Positions 1-9,205 of a DNA stretch of 64,000 bases are shown here, in pieces (the first letter of the stretch is position 1; every line of letters starts with the position of its first letter). The DNA comes from Autumnicola musiva (GTDB taxonomy: Bacteria; Bacteroidota; Bacteroidia; Flavobacteriales; Flavobacteriaceae): NCBI RefSeq assembly GCF_031846585.1, contig NZ_JAVRHK010000006.1:124001-188000 (forward strand). The letters are read 5' to 3'. The notes under the pieces were generated by a model. It was not told the origin of the DNA, did not search any database, and saw nothing but the letters and a program-made list of their open reading frames with translations. A program made the position numbers and the translations under genes.

Positions 1-680
1 GGAAATATCCGTGGATTGTAAGAGTGAGAAGCCTTCAGCATTCCAACAAGTACTGCGGCCTCTACAAGAGAAAGATTGCGCGTATGTTTGTTGAAGAATT
101 TCATAGATGCACTTTCAATCCCGTAGGTATTATCGCTGAAAGGAACAGTATTAAAATATAAAGTAACAATTTCCTCTTTATTATAGATACCTTCCAAACG
201 TTTCGCAATAATGGCTTCCTGTACTTTATTTATTACTATCCCAAAAGCGCCAAAATCTTTTCTTCCGTAGATGTTTTTGGCCAATTGAAGAGTAATGGTA
301 CTTCCGCCACCCGATGATTCGTCCTGCAATAGAATGGATTTAAAAAATACCCGCAAAAGACTGCGGTTATCTATCCCGTCATGTTCAAAGAATCGTACAT
401 CTTCAGTGGCTACAAGGGCTTCGATAAGATGTTCAGGTAAATCTTCATGCTTTATAGGCTGCCTGTCAAAAATGTAAAATTTCCCTATTAATTCGCCTTT
501 TGAAGCCAGTACCTGTGTGGCTTTGCTCTGTTCCAGGCGGGCCAGTTCTTCTGAAGAAGGAATTTTTCCCCACATTCCAAAATATATGCTGCCAAAGAAG
601 ATTAAAGCCAGTGCAGCAACACCTATTAAAAAGTATAATGCCCACTTTAACCTGCGGGACTTTTTCAGTTTTGAGTACAT
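1..680 (-). CDS. Class A penicillin-binding protein, N-terminal part (cut by window edge)
   Basis: This is the first 226 residues of a bifunctional peptidoglycan synthase; the gene continues past base 1. The ATG at 678-680 (minus strand) is followed by a short basic cytoplasmic segment, a membrane anchor at about residues 13-34, and a glycosyltransferase 51 domain. Seen motifs are EDVRFFEHDGID, with the family's catalytic Glu, and GGSTITLQLAKN, followed by the KxxE-type segment before EEIVTLYFN. Class A enzymes polymerise lipid II in the periplasm and crosslink it with a C-terminal transpeptidase domain, which would lie outside the window. The family call is firm; the subtype (1A-like or 1C-like) cannot be judged from this part. 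Confidence 0.9.
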   Translation of the reverse strand, partial: MYSKLKKSRRLKWALYFLIGVAALALIFFGSIYFGMWGKIPSSEELARLEQSKATQVLASKGELIGKFYIFDRQPIKHEDLPEHLIEALVATEDVRFFEHDGIDNRSLLRVFFKSILLQDESSGGGSTITLQLAKNIYGRKDFGAFGIVINKVQEAIIAKRLEGIYNKEEIVTLYFNTVPFSDNTYGIESASMKFFNKHTRNLSLVEAAVLVGMLKASHSYNPRIF

Positions 681-890
681 AATTTATGAGGACTGCTACA
701 AATAAACGAAGACTTCTAAAAATTTATTTCTTTTTTAAAGTATTTTTAGGAATAGAATCTATCCTAAGAATTAAATGATTTAACAGCAGAAAATACATTT
801 CCCGCCCAGGGTGATTGTTGCACGTTTTTCTTTAGAAAGTCACCGGACAATTATTTCCTAAAAAGCTTATGGAAAATTCTGTTAATCATT

Positions 891-920
891 TTGGAGTGGC
901 AGAGTAAATAGATACTTTAG
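891..920 (+). promoter_or_regulatory. Possible Bacteroidota-type promoter
   Basis: TTG at 891-893, 19 bases of spacer, then TACTTTAG at 913-920, one mismatch from TAnnTTTG. It lies 36 bases before the ATG at 957 and could drive the group of genes up to 5976. The rest of 681-956 shows no gene. Confidence 0.3.
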
Positions 921-956
921 AGGAAGTCACTCTACATTTTATTGAAATCTTATAAT

Positions 957-1826
957 ATGAAAAAAATAGTGCTGTTAATTGTTTTGGGCGTTTTTGCAAT
1001 TGTGGCACTTATATGTTTATTATTTAATGATAAATCTTTTCTTTCTTTTAATGAATCTCAAAAGACTTATAAAATTGTAGAAAAATGGGAGTTACCTGAG
1101 GAATTAAATGAAATTTCCGGACTAAGCTGGATTGGTAACGGAAGAATAGCCTGTATTCAGGATGAAGATGCCACTATTTTTATATACAATCTTAGTTCCT
1201 CCAGAATCACATCCACAATAGATTTTGGTACAAAGGGAGATTTTGAAGCTATTGCTGTAAATGGACAAAATGCTTATGTAATGCGCAGCGATGGCCGTAT
1301 TTTTGAAATTATTGATTATGCCGGTAAAAATATAAAGGTAAATGAATACCAGACGTCACTGGAAAATAGGGATGTAGAAGGCATGGCATTGGATATCGCT
1401 AAAAATAGATTATTGCTTACTGTAAAAGAAGTTCCTCATAATGAAAAGGATTTTAAAGGTATCTACGCTTTTGACCTTACCAGCAAAGAGCTTCTAAAAG
1501 ATCCTGTTTTCAGGATTCGTATAGATGATCCTATATTTGAAGGTTTACAGGGGCATGGCTCCCAAAGGGTAATAAGGCCTTCAGAAATAGAAAGAAATCC
1601 TGTTACAGGAGACTGGTACCTTTTAGAAGGGCATCAGCCAAAAATAATAATACTTGATTCTGTGGGAGATGCCAAACAAATTTATGTTTTGGATCCGAAA
1701 GAGTTTCAGCAGGCAGAAGGTTTAACTTTTAGTACAGATGGTACATTGTTTATATCTAATGAAAGCAGACGTGCCCCCGCAAACATTTTGAAAATAGAGT
1801 TGACTCCCGATAGAATTTCTCTTTAA
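957..1826 (+). CDS. SdiA-regulated family beta-propeller protein, copy 1
   Basis: A 289-residue exported or membrane-anchored protein of the SdiA-regulated family (YjiK-like), related to SMP-30/NHL propellers. Residues 1-23 form a basic-hydrophobic signal or anchor. Propeller-like blades follow, with short motifs such as NEISGLSW, IACIQDEDATIFIYN and EGLTFSTDGTLFISNE. The ATG at 957 is preferred; a TTG at 942 would add five residues before the signal. It is clearly a paralogue of the protein at 4380-5258, and a two-component pair and a PepSY-like lipoprotein lie between them. The family name comes from an E. coli quorum-sensing regulator and does not by itself imply quorum sensing here. The molecular function of the family is unknown. 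Confidence 0.85.
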   Translation: MKKIVLLIVLGVFAIVALICLLFNDKSFLSFNESQKTYKIVEKWELPEELNEISGLSWIGNGRIACIQDEDATIFIYNLSSSRITSTIDFGTKGDFEAIAVNGQNAYVMRSDGRIFEIIDYAGKNIKVNEYQTSLENRDVEGMALDIAKNRLLLTVKEVPHNEKDFKGIYAFDLTSKELLKDPVFRIRIDDPIFEGLQGHGSQRVIRPSEIERNPVTGDWYLLEGHQPKIIILDSVGDAKQIYVLDPKEFQQAEGLTFSTDGTLFISNESRRAPANILKIELTPDRISL

Positions 1827-1878
1827 ATTCCAGATTCTTTCCAATTTTCCGTACTAATTTTCAATCCAAATTTTTACC

Positions 1879-2556
1879 ATGAAAATCCTAATTATTGAAG
1901 ATGAAAGGGAGATGCTTAACAATATGAGGGAAGGCCTGAAACAGGAGAATTTTGTTATAGAAGTGGCTACAAATTATAGAACTGCATTAGATAAGGTGGG
2001 TGTTTATGAATATGATTGCATTTTGCTGGACATTTCTTTACCGGACGGAAACGGACTTGAAATCCTGAAACTTTTAAAGAAAAAGGGGAATTCTGAAAAT
2101 GTGATTATTGTTTCCGCTAAAAATTCTCTTGACGATAGATTAGCAGGGCTTAATATGGGTGCCGATGATTATCTTCCAAAGCCTTTTTATATGGCTGAGC
2201 TTATTGCACGTGTAAAGGCAGTATTGCGGCGCAACAATTTTAATGGAAGTAATTGTATAGAAATTGGAAATGTGAAATTACAGCCGGAAAACAGGGAAGT
2301 TTGGATTAACAGCCAAAAAATAGAATTCAATCGTAAGGAATTTGATATTCTTTTATTTTTATTTTCTAACAATGGAAGACTCATAAGAAAATCGGCACTT
2401 GCCGAGAGGGTGTGGGGCGACCATATAGACCAGGCAGACAGCTTTGAATTTATATATTCTCAAATGAAGAATTTGCGTAAAAAACTTACCAAAAACAATT
2501 CCGAAGTAGAGATAAAATCCATTTACGGGGTGGGATATAAACTGGTTGTTGAATGA
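1879..2556 (+). CDS. OmpR/PhoB-family response regulator
   Basis: A 225-residue DNA-binding regulator. The receiver domain (residues 1-115) shows the acidic pocket IIEDE at 5-9, the phospho-acceptor Asp51 in CILLDISLPDGNG, and the conserved Lys101 in DDYLPKPF. A winged-helix DNA-binding domain follows at about 130-225, with ERVWGDH and a C-terminal VYGVGY-like strand (IYGVGYKLV). It overlaps the kinase gene by four bases (ATGA), so the two are translationally coupled and are almost certainly partners. Likely targets, inferred from context only, are the flanking envelope genes. Confidence 0.95.
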   Translation: MKILIIEDEREMLNNMREGLKQENFVIEVATNYRTALDKVGVYEYDCILLDISLPDGNGLEILKLLKKKGNSENVIIVSAKNSLDDRLAGLNMGADDYLPKPFYMAELIARVKAVLRRNNFNGSNCIEIGNVKLQPENREVWINSQKIEFNRKEFDILLFLFSNNGRLIRKSALAERVWGDHIDQADSFEFIYSQMKNLRKKLTKNNSEVEIKSIYGVGYKLVVE

Positions 2557-3833
2557 AGCTTTTAAACTATACCACCAAATATTTTGCCGGAATTCTGTTT
2601 ATATTACTCACGCTCTGGGCAGTTATCTTTTATTTTGAGATGCTTGATGAGATATATGATAGTATGGATGACGGGCTGGAAAATCAGAAAATCCTGGTAA
2701 TTCGCCGTGCCCGGCAAAATCATGCAGTACTGGAAAGGAAGGAGTTTGATGATGGCTATTATACCATTACAGAAACAAGTGCCAAAACCGCAAGAAATTT
2801 CAGGGAAAGCTATCGTGATAGTCTTATGTACATGCTTAATGAAGAAGATTATGAACCTGTGCGTTTACTGGAAAGCGTATTCCAGCAGAATGGGAAATAT
2901 TATAAGGTAAAAGTAATAACCTCTATGGTAGAAGAAGATGACCTTGTGGAAGACCTTCTTTTTTCTATTTTCTGGCTCTACCTTGGGCTTATTGTGTCTA
3001 TACTTGTTCTTAATAACATCGTTCTAAAAAAGATCTGGAATCCATTTTATAAACTCATTGAACAGCTTAAGACATTCAGTATTGAAAAAGATGAAAGTAT
3101 TAGCCTTGAAAAATCACCTATTGAAGAGTTTAATCTTTTGAATAAAAGCATTGATAAATTACTCCAAAAATCTGTAGATAGTTATATAGGCCAAAAGCAG
3201 TTTATTGAAAATGCCTCTCATGAACTTCAGACTCCGCTTGCTATAAGCATCAATAAACTGGAGCTGCTTCTTGAAAAGAATGAACTAAAAGAAGAGGAAA
3301 TCGCAACACTGGCTTCGGTTTTAAATAATCTGGAAAGACTTACCCGCTTCAATAAATCACTGTTGTTACTGTCCAAAATTGAAAATCAGCAATTTGTTGA
3401 GCAGGAAGTGATTAATATTAATGAAGTTATTTATCATCTGGAAAAAGAATTTTCAGATTTGCTCTCCCACCATAAAATGAGTATGGAAGTAAATGCCGCG
3501 GAAGAAATTAACTTCAAAATGAATAAGGACCTGGCCTATATCCTTTTTACAAATCTTATTAAAAATGCCATTTTACATGGTTTGCCTGAAACCAAGGTAG
3601 AAGTTGATATTTCTGATAACAAAATCATTATATCTAATTTTTCTGAAGCAAAAAAATTAAAGAAAAAGGATCTTTTTATCAGGTTTTACCGCCTTAGCAA
3701 TAATAAAAATTCCAGTGGTCTCGGCCTGGCCATTGCCAAAGCTATAATTGATGAATATAATTTAGAACTTACTTACAGTTATGAAAAGAAACATTCTTTT
3801 AAGGTGGACTTTTCATCGAATATTTCAGGTTAA
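2553..3833 (+). CDS. Sensor histidine kinase, partner of the preceding regulator
   Basis: A 426-residue membrane kinase. Transmembrane segments lie at about residues 11-29 and 138-158 and enclose a periplasmic sensor region of about 105 residues. The dimerisation and phosphorylation helix carries His223 in FIENASHELQTPLA. The N-box is LFTNLIKNAILHG and the ATP lid ends with SSGLGLAIAKAI. The usual D-x-G-x-G box is replaced by a weak SNFSEA segment, a shortened form that may be normal for small Bacteroidota kinases. The start codon overlaps the regulator's stop. The ligand is unknown; the next gene encodes a PepSY-like lipoprotein that might modulate the sensor (inference). Confidence 0.95.
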   Translation: MKLLNYTTKYFAGILFILLTLWAVIFYFEMLDEIYDSMDDGLENQKILVIRRARQNHAVLERKEFDDGYYTITETSAKTARNFRESYRDSLMYMLNEEDYEPVRLLESVFQQNGKYYKVKVITSMVEEDDLVEDLLFSIFWLYLGLIVSILVLNNIVLKKIWNPFYKLIEQLKTFSIEKDESISLEKSPIEEFNLLNKSIDKLLQKSVDSYIGQKQFIENASHELQTPLAISINKLELLLEKNELKEEEIATLASVLNNLERLTRFNKSLLLLSKIENQQFVEQEVININEVIYHLEKEFSDLLSHHKMSMEVNAAEEINFKMNKDLAYILFTNLIKNAILHGLPETKVEVDISDNKIIISNFSEAKKLKKKDLFIRFYRLSNNKNSSGLGLAIAKAIIDEYNLELTYSYEKKHSFKVDFSSNISG

Positions 3834-3918
3834 AATTTTCTCAAATCTTCAAACGCTAATCCTATTTCCAGATTGTTTCCAGTTTCACCTGTCATATTTG
3901 TTCTAAAATAAAGACATT

Positions 3919-4362
3919 ATGAAAACTATCTTGTACATCTTTGCTTTGGCTGTTTTTTTCAATTCCTGTAAAATGGATGATGAAAGGCCACCAGAGGATT
4001 TGCCTTCTGTGGTTTTGAATACATTTCAGAAAAATTTTCCTGATGCTGTAGAAGTAGAATGGGGAGAATTAAATGATGATTTTGAGGTAGACTTTGAGGT
4101 TGAGAAGAAAGATTATACTGCTGTTCTAACTAATAATGGAGAAATGAAAATGACCGGGCGGGAAGTAAGCCTGGTTGAGCTCCCCCAAGATATTTTATCT
4201 TCGGCTAAACAAAGTTTTCCTGAATTTAAAATTACTGAGGCCGATTATATTGAGAAGACAGGTAAAAAATTTTACAGGCTGGAGATAGAAAATAAACAGG
4301 AAGAGAAAAATATTTTCATTGATGAAAATGGTGAAATTTCAAAAGAAAATTTATTGCAATAA
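3919..4362 (+). CDS. PepSY-like (DUF2874-type) lipoprotein
   Basis: A 147-residue lipoprotein. The signal peptide ends in a lipobox (FFNSC, Cys at about 17). Two copies of a roughly 60-residue PepSY-like unit follow, starting near residues 28 (LPSVVLNTFQKNFPDAVEVEW) and 88 (LPQDILSSAKQSFPEFKI). Proteins of this family share a fold with beta-lactamase inhibitory proteins, and the genes often sit next to two-component systems in Bacteroidota. Here the gene directly follows the histidine kinase with an 85-base gap. Modulation of the sensor, or inhibition of a periplasmic enzyme, is possible but not shown. Confidence 0.8.
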   Translation: MKTILYIFALAVFFNSCKMDDERPPEDLPSVVLNTFQKNFPDAVEVEWGELNDDFEVDFEVEKKDYTAVLTNNGEMKMTGREVSLVELPQDILSSAKQSFPEFKITEADYIEKTGKKFYRLEIENKQEEKNIFIDENGEISKENLLQ

Positions 4363-4379
4363 CAAAAGTGAAAAATAAT

Positions 4380-5258
4380 ATGGTAAACAGAGCGGCGATA
4401 TTGATTGTTCTTGGTGTTCTTTCTTTGGCCGGAATAGCTATGCTAACTTTACCTTCAGATGAAGGAAAAATTAAAGAAAAAGAGTTCGATGCTTATAATA
4501 TTATTAGAAAGTGGGAGCTGCCGAAAGATCTGGAAGAAGTATCGGGGATTGCATGGCTAAGTGAAAATAGATTGGCCTGTGTGCAGGATGAAGATGGAAT
4601 CATTTTTATATATAATCCTGTAACTTCTAAAATAGAAAGAGAGATAGAATTTGCCGGGGGAGGTGATTACGAAGGAATTACCGCTTATGGTGATAACGCT
4701 TATGTAATTAGAAGTGACGGTGAAATTTTTGAAATCAGAGGATTTTTAAAGACTGATCCTGAAGTAAACCGCCTTAAGACAGATCTTACCGAAAACCAGA
4801 ATATTGAAAGTATCTGCATAGATCCTCCAAATAATCGTTTGTTATTAGGAGTAAAGGATGAGGAAGAAGATAGCGAGGATTATAAGGGAATCTACGCATA
4901 CAATCTTAAAGAGAAGCGTTTTAAGAAGGATCCTGTTTTCCGGATTAACCTGAAGGATCAGGTATTTAAGAAAGTAGATGAGAATGATCTAAGAAAAGTT
5001 ATGAGTCCTTCAGAGATTGCAATTCATCCTGGAAGCGGTAAAATTTATATCTTAGACGGGAAGAACCCTAAATTACTGATAATGTCTTCAGAAGGAAAAG
5101 CAGAAAAAGTTATTCATCTTGATAAAGACGAATTTGCACAGCCTGAAGGCATTAGCTTCAGTCCTTCTGGAAAAATGTATATTTCAAATGAAGCAGATGA
5201 TGATGCGGCTAATATTTTAGAAGTAGAACTTCAGGAAAATAATAATAAGCAACAATAG
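4380..5258 (+). CDS. SdiA-regulated family beta-propeller protein, copy 2
   Basis: A 292-residue paralogue of the protein at 957-1826. It has the same order of parts: an N-terminal hydrophobic anchor (AAILIVLGVLSLAG), then blades with the matching signatures EVSGIAW, LACVQDEDGIIFIYN, VIRSDGEIFEI and PEGISFSPSGKMYISNE. A GTG at 4368 in the same frame would add four residues; the ATG at 4380 aligns with the start of copy 1 and is preferred. It begins within 20 bases of the PepSY gene's stop and is followed after four bases by the VTT-domain gene, so the three are probably co-transcribed. Confidence 0.85.
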   Translation: MVNRAAILIVLGVLSLAGIAMLTLPSDEGKIKEKEFDAYNIIRKWELPKDLEEVSGIAWLSENRLACVQDEDGIIFIYNPVTSKIEREIEFAGGGDYEGITAYGDNAYVIRSDGEIFEIRGFLKTDPEVNRLKTDLTENQNIESICIDPPNNRLLLGVKDEEEDSEDYKGIYAYNLKEKRFKKDPVFRINLKDQVFKKVDENDLRKVMSPSEIAIHPGSGKIYILDGKNPKLLIMSSEGKAEKVIHLDKDEFAQPEGISFSPSGKMYISNEADDDAANILEVELQENNNKQQ

Positions 5259-5262
5259 ATTT

Positions 5263-5976
5263 ATGGCAGAAAATCAAATAGAAACGGCATCGGTTAAAAA
5301 AAGTAAAAAGCCATTATACATTTCGCTGGCACTTGTAGTTACCCTTGTTCTAAGTTATTTTTTTGTGCCGGGAATTCAGAATTTCTTCAATGAAGCCTGG
5401 AATGTATTAACAAGTGATGACCAGGAACGTATTGAAAATTGGGTAAACAATTTTGGCTGGTTTGGTCCTGTAATGCTTATTCTTACCATGATTGCCCAAA
5501 TGTTTCTCCTGGTTATTCCTACCATCCTGCTTATGGTGGTAAGTATCCTGGCTTACGGCCCGGTTTGGGGGAGCTTGATAGTTTTCGCGGCTGTTTTTTC
5601 GGCTTCTTCAGTTGGTTATTTGATAGGAAGATATTTTGGGCCGGTAATCGTTGAAAGGGTAATAGGTCATAAATCTGAGAAGAAAGTAGCCGATTTTCTT
5701 GATGACTACGGATTTTGGGCAGTTTTCATTACCAGGTTAAACCCTTTTCTTTCCAATGATGCCATAAGTTTTGTAGCCGGTGTTCTGAAGATGGGTTACT
5801 GGAAATTTATTGGAGCAACGCTGGTTGGAATTGCTCCGCTTACCATATTTATTGCCGCAATAGGCCGTAGCACCCAGGGCTTAAAAACAGGTTTGTTATG
5901 GGGTTCTGTAGTAAGCCTTATCTTATTTGGACTTTATATTTGGTGGGACAAAAAGAAAAGAAAGAAAAAGGCATGA
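5263..5976 (+). CDS. TVP38/TMEM64 (VTT domain) family membrane protein
   Basis: A 237-residue inner-membrane protein with about five hydrophobic segments (near residues 17-36, 65-87, 90-112, 150-170, 175-195 and a last one at 207-225). It carries the VTT/SNARE-associated core, with a GYLIGRYFG motif and a conserved FITRLNPFLSNDAISFVAG segment containing the FxxRxxP pattern. The C-terminus is strongly basic. DedA/TVP38 relatives act in lipid scrambling and membrane homeostasis. It is the last gene of the putative envelope-sensing group starting at 957. Confidence 0.88.
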   Translation: MAENQIETASVKKSKKPLYISLALVVTLVLSYFFVPGIQNFFNEAWNVLTSDDQERIENWVNNFGWFGPVMLILTMIAQMFLLVIPTILLMVVSILAYGPVWGSLIVFAAVFSASSVGYLIGRYFGPVIVERVIGHKSEKKVADFLDDYGFWAVFITRLNPFLSNDAISFVAGVLKMGYWKFIGATLVGIAPLTIFIAAIGRSTQGLKTGLLWGSVVSLILFGLYIWWDKKKRKKKA

Positions 5977-6103
5977 TTCGTTTTTAGCTTGGAGTTCTTA
6001 GGTGGTTCGTAGTTTTATCAGTTGTCTGATATTTGATATTGCACTTTTCAGTTTCCACTTCTAACTTCGCACTTTTTCAATCTCCACTCGAACTCTGATC
6101 ATT

Positions 6104-7387
6104 TTAATTTTTTTGCAATTCTCTGGCTACGGCCTGTACTTCATCCAAAACCCTCAATAGGTTTTCTCCCCATAGTTTGGCAATTTCCTCTTCAGTATAG
6201 CCTCTTTTCACAAGTTCAATGGTGACATTTAGTGATTCTGAAGCATCATTCCAACCTTCAACTCCGCCGCCGCCATCAAAGTCAGAACTAATTCCTACAT
6301 GATCAATCCCAATAAGATCTACCATATAATCAATGTGATCAACAAAATCTGAGACATCTACAGGTTTGATCCTTCCCACTTGTTTAATGGAGTCTTCGGT
6401 TGCGGTTTTTACAAGTTCTAATTGTTTATTATAGGCGATTTTTGTTTTGTCATCTAAACTGGCAACACTGTCTTTTTCCAAAATTTCAAAATTCATTTCT
6501 TTAGCTATTTCCCGACCAACCATGTTTTTTTCTTCATTATACGTACTGTCTTTTTCAGTATTAACATAGCCGCTAAAACTAACTGTTTGCACCACTCCGC
6601 CATGTTCTTTAAACAACATTAAAAGTTCATCATCCAGGTTCCTGCTATGATTGCCCAACGCACGTGCCGAAGAATGGGAAGCTATAAGTGGCGCTTTAGA
6701 AAACTGAAACATTTGCTTAATCGCTTCTTTGGAAGGATGGGAAACATCAATCATCATTCCCAGCCGGTTCATTTCAGCAATTACTTTTTTTCCTAATTCA
6801 CTCACTCCGTTATGGAGCCATACATTATTTTCTTCCCCGGTATTTGAATCGCTTAACTGGCTGTGCCCGTTGTGGGAAAGGGACATATATCTTGCCCCAA
6901 GTTTATAAAACTGATTTAATTTTTCTAAATCTTCCCCAATGGGATATCCATTTTCCACCCCAATCATTATTGCTTTTTTGCCTTCATTTACCAAAGACCT
7001 AACCTCATCAGAAGTAGTGGCCAGTCCAACTTTTTCCGGTGCCAGCTCATTAACCAGTTTATGAATGGCAATGAACTTGAGCATAGCATTGGTATAAGCA
7101 TCCTCATAACCTTCTTTAATTAACTCACCCTGCCCTGTATACACCACAAGCCAGGAAACATCCAGACCGCCCTGTTCCATTTTCGGCAAATTTACCTGTG
7201 TATCCAGGTTCATTGTATAGTTTTTTTTATTGGTGAAATTTTTAACATTAATGTCATTATGGGTATCTATGGTAATTACCGTCTCATGAATTCTCTTGGC
7301 TCTCTCCAGGATTTCTTCTTCGGAAGATTGAGAAAAAAGTGCCAAAGGTGTGAGCAGAATAATGATAAATTTTAAGTGCGATTTCAT
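6104..7387 (-). CDS. Membrane dipeptidase, peptidase family M19
   Basis: A 427-residue secreted zinc dipeptidase of the renal dipeptidase family. A signal peptide occupies about residues 1-20 (…LALFSQ). The first metal site is visible as TIDTHNDIN (His43, Asp45). The metal-binding and signature region reads MIDVSHPSKEAI and APLIASHSSARAL, and GISSDFDGGGGVEGW lies near the C-terminus. Family members hydrolyse dipeptides, including some D-amino-acid dipeptides. It stands alone, with a convergent neighbour at 5976 and a divergent small gene at 7541. The 127 bases downstream are low-complexity pyrimidine-rich sequence with no clear hairpin. Confidence 0.93.
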   Translation of the reverse strand: MKSHLKFIIILLTPLALFSQSSEEEILERAKRIHETVITIDTHNDINVKNFTNKKNYTMNLDTQVNLPKMEQGGLDVSWLVVYTGQGELIKEGYEDAYTNAMLKFIAIHKLVNELAPEKVGLATTSDEVRSLVNEGKKAIMIGVENGYPIGEDLEKLNQFYKLGARYMSLSHNGHSQLSDSNTGEENNVWLHNGVSELGKKVIAEMNRLGMMIDVSHPSKEAIKQMFQFSKAPLIASHSSARALGNHSRNLDDELLMLFKEHGGVVQTVSFSGYVNTEKDSTYNEEKNMVGREIAKEMNFEILEKDSVASLDDKTKIAYNKQLELVKTATEDSIKQVGRIKPVDVSDFVDHIDYMVDLIGIDHVGISSDFDGGGGVEGWNDASESLNVTIELVKRGYTEEEIAKLWGENLLRVLDEVQAVARELQKN

Positions 7388-7540
7388 GTTGTACTGAATT
7401 TTAAAACCCTGAAAATAGTAATAAATTTTTAATTGGTTTTTGCCAGGTATATATGCCCCGCATCATGACTGCAAGAATTCTACGATCTATAGTAATAATG
7501 GGAATTTTAAAAGTACTTTTGCAGTCAACAAAACATCCTG

Positions 7541-7915
7541 TTGAAGCACTTTTTGAGTATATTATTATTGGTTTGCTTTGCACTGCGCCCTCTTTATCAA
7601 ATGGCTAATATTACCTATTACCAGCTAAACATAGATTATATTATTGAAAAATATTGTGTAAACAAAGATAAACCTGCTATGCACTGTAACGGGAAGTGCC
7701 ATCTGAACAGTCAGCTTGGTAAATTTGATAAAACCAAGAACCCGGGCAAATCTACCATCAGTGAAAGTTTTCTACCGGTTTATTTTCAGAAGGCTTTTTC
7801 TTATACAATTAATTTTCAGCCACTGGTTTTCAAAGTAGAGAACTGGAAAATTCCATTATTTCATGCTACAGATTTCATTCAAGATTTAGAGCATCCACCG
7901 GATATTAGAATTTAA
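7541..7915 (+). CDS. Small Cys/His-containing membrane or secreted protein, unknown
   Basis: A 124-residue protein I do not recognise by name. It begins at TTG (7541): only this start gives a plausible hydrophobic leader (FLSILLLVCFALRPLY); the first ATG at 7603 would remove it. The middle holds a compact CVNKDKPAMHCNGKCHL segment with three Cys and two His. The downstream neighbour is a Met/His-rich outer-membrane-type protein. A metal-handling role for the pair, perhaps copper, is an inference from residue content and context only. Confidence 0.65.
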   Translation: MKHFLSILLLVCFALRPLYQMANITYYQLNIDYIIEKYCVNKDKPAMHCNGKCHLNSQLGKFDKTKNPGKSTISESFLPVYFQKAFSYTINFQPLVFKVENWKIPLFHATDFIQDLEHPPDIRI

Positions 7916-8088
7916 ACCCTTATTGTGGGTTTAACTCCATTGGGGTGCCTCAAATTTTAAAGTCGTTTTCCGATTCATATCTCGTGGGCATGCTCCAGTG
8001 TTTTTAATTACTCAGTTGCAAAATTTAATATTCAACAGCGCGGACTAAGGATTCTTCTTAAAGTCTGCTCTTAATTCTATATCCAAAA

Positions 8089-9117
8089 ATGAAAAATAAT
8101 ATACTGGCATTAGCACTTTTACTCATGTCTGCAGGGCTTGTTGCCCAAAAATCAAATGAAAATAATAATTCAACGTGGACGGCGGCACGGCCTGATGGTC
8201 ATGCGCCTATTTCTGTAATGGGAGATCATGTACATCACAAGGGGGAATGGATGTTTTCTTATAAGTTTATGAAAATGAATATGCAGGACCTTAAATATGG
8301 GAACAATGAAATTTCCACGAGCGATGTGCTGGAGGATTACATGGTTTCTCCGGAAGAAATGAGCATGAAAATGCACATGCTGGGAGCTATGTATGCCCCT
8401 TCAGATAATCTTACTCTTATGGCGATGGCCAGTGTGATTAGCAATGATATGGATTTAGTCACAAGAATGGGAGAGGGATTTAGTACAGCATCTTCAGGAT
8501 TTGGAGATCTTAAAATTTCCGGTTTATATCGTTTGTTTAACCTTAACAGGCAATCCATGCACGCCCAATTAGGAATTTCGCTTCCAACAGGTAGTATTGA
8601 TGAAAAAGATGTTACCCCCGCATCAGCTCCCAATGAAATGATTTTGCCATATCCCATGCAGATTGGCAGTGGCACTTTTGATGGTGAAGGTGGGCTTACT
8701 TATTTGATTCAGGGAAATTTTATTTCTTTCGGAAGTCAGTTTAAAGCCCTCATCAGATTTGATGAAAATGATAATGGCTATCGTTTTGGTAACCGCTATC
8801 AGCTTGAAAACTGGATTTCAGGAAAATTAATCAGCAGCCTGAGCATTTCAGCAAGACTGCAGGGATTAATTGTTGAGGAAATTGAGGGTACACATCCAGA
8901 TCTTAATGCCATGATGGTGCCTGCGGCCAATATTGCCAATTCCGGAGGGAAATATATTAATACCGGGTTAGGGGTGAACCTTTATGTTCCTTCAGGAGCA
9001 TTACAAAATGTGAGACTGGCAATGGAATATGCTTTCCCTTTGTACCAGGATCTTAATGGGGTTCAGCTAGAGAATGGCAATACCCTTACTTTAGGAGCGC
9101 AATATTCTTTTCACTAA
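8089..9117 (+). CDS. Outer-membrane transporter-like protein, His/Met-rich N-terminus
   Basis: A 342-residue protein with a signal peptide (residues 1-19, ending in LVAQ) and many amphipathic beta strands, ending in TLGAQYSFH as outer-membrane barrels do. The first 100 residues are unusually rich in His and Met (SVMGDHVHHKGEWMF, MKMNMQDL, MSMKMHMLGAM), which suggests binding of a soft metal such as copper. It resembles the loosely defined PF13557-type 'transporter' barrels. It follows the CxHC-type small gene by 173 bases and is closed by a strong terminator at 9134-9160. The substrate is not known. Confidence 0.7.
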   Translation: MKNNILALALLLMSAGLVAQKSNENNNSTWTAARPDGHAPISVMGDHVHHKGEWMFSYKFMKMNMQDLKYGNNEISTSDVLEDYMVSPEEMSMKMHMLGAMYAPSDNLTLMAMASVISNDMDLVTRMGEGFSTASSGFGDLKISGLYRLFNLNRQSMHAQLGISLPTGSIDEKDVTPASAPNEMILPYPMQIGSGTFDGEGGLTYLIQGNFISFGSQFKALIRFDENDNGYRFGNRYQLENWISGKLISSLSISARLQGLIVEEIEGTHPDLNAMMVPAANIANSGGKYINTGLGVNLYVPSGALQNVRLAMEYAFPLYQDLNGVQLENGNTLTLGAQYSFH

Positions 9118-9133
9118 CTATAGACATTTTCAT

Positions 9134-9160
9134 AAAGGCCTGTCTTAGACGGGCCTTTTT
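9134..9160 (+). terminator. Rho-independent terminator
   Basis: AAAGGCCTGTC, loop TTA, GACGGGCCTTT with one T-G pair, followed by a T run. It ends the transcript of the gene at 8089-9117. Confidence 0.85.
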
Positions 9161-9205
9161 AATTCAGGAACAGTTGGTTACGGGTTAAAAAAAATAATAT
9201 AATTT

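Noticed and set aside
957..5258. Quorum-sensing role for the SdiA-regulated proteins
   Set aside because: The family name reflects regulation in E. coli; no autoinducer synthase or receptor is seen here.
5977..6103. Pyrimidine-rich repeated-looking spacer with near-repeats of CACTTTTTCA-like words
   Set aside because: Units are imperfect and short; it is ordinary low-complexity spacer with no array structure.
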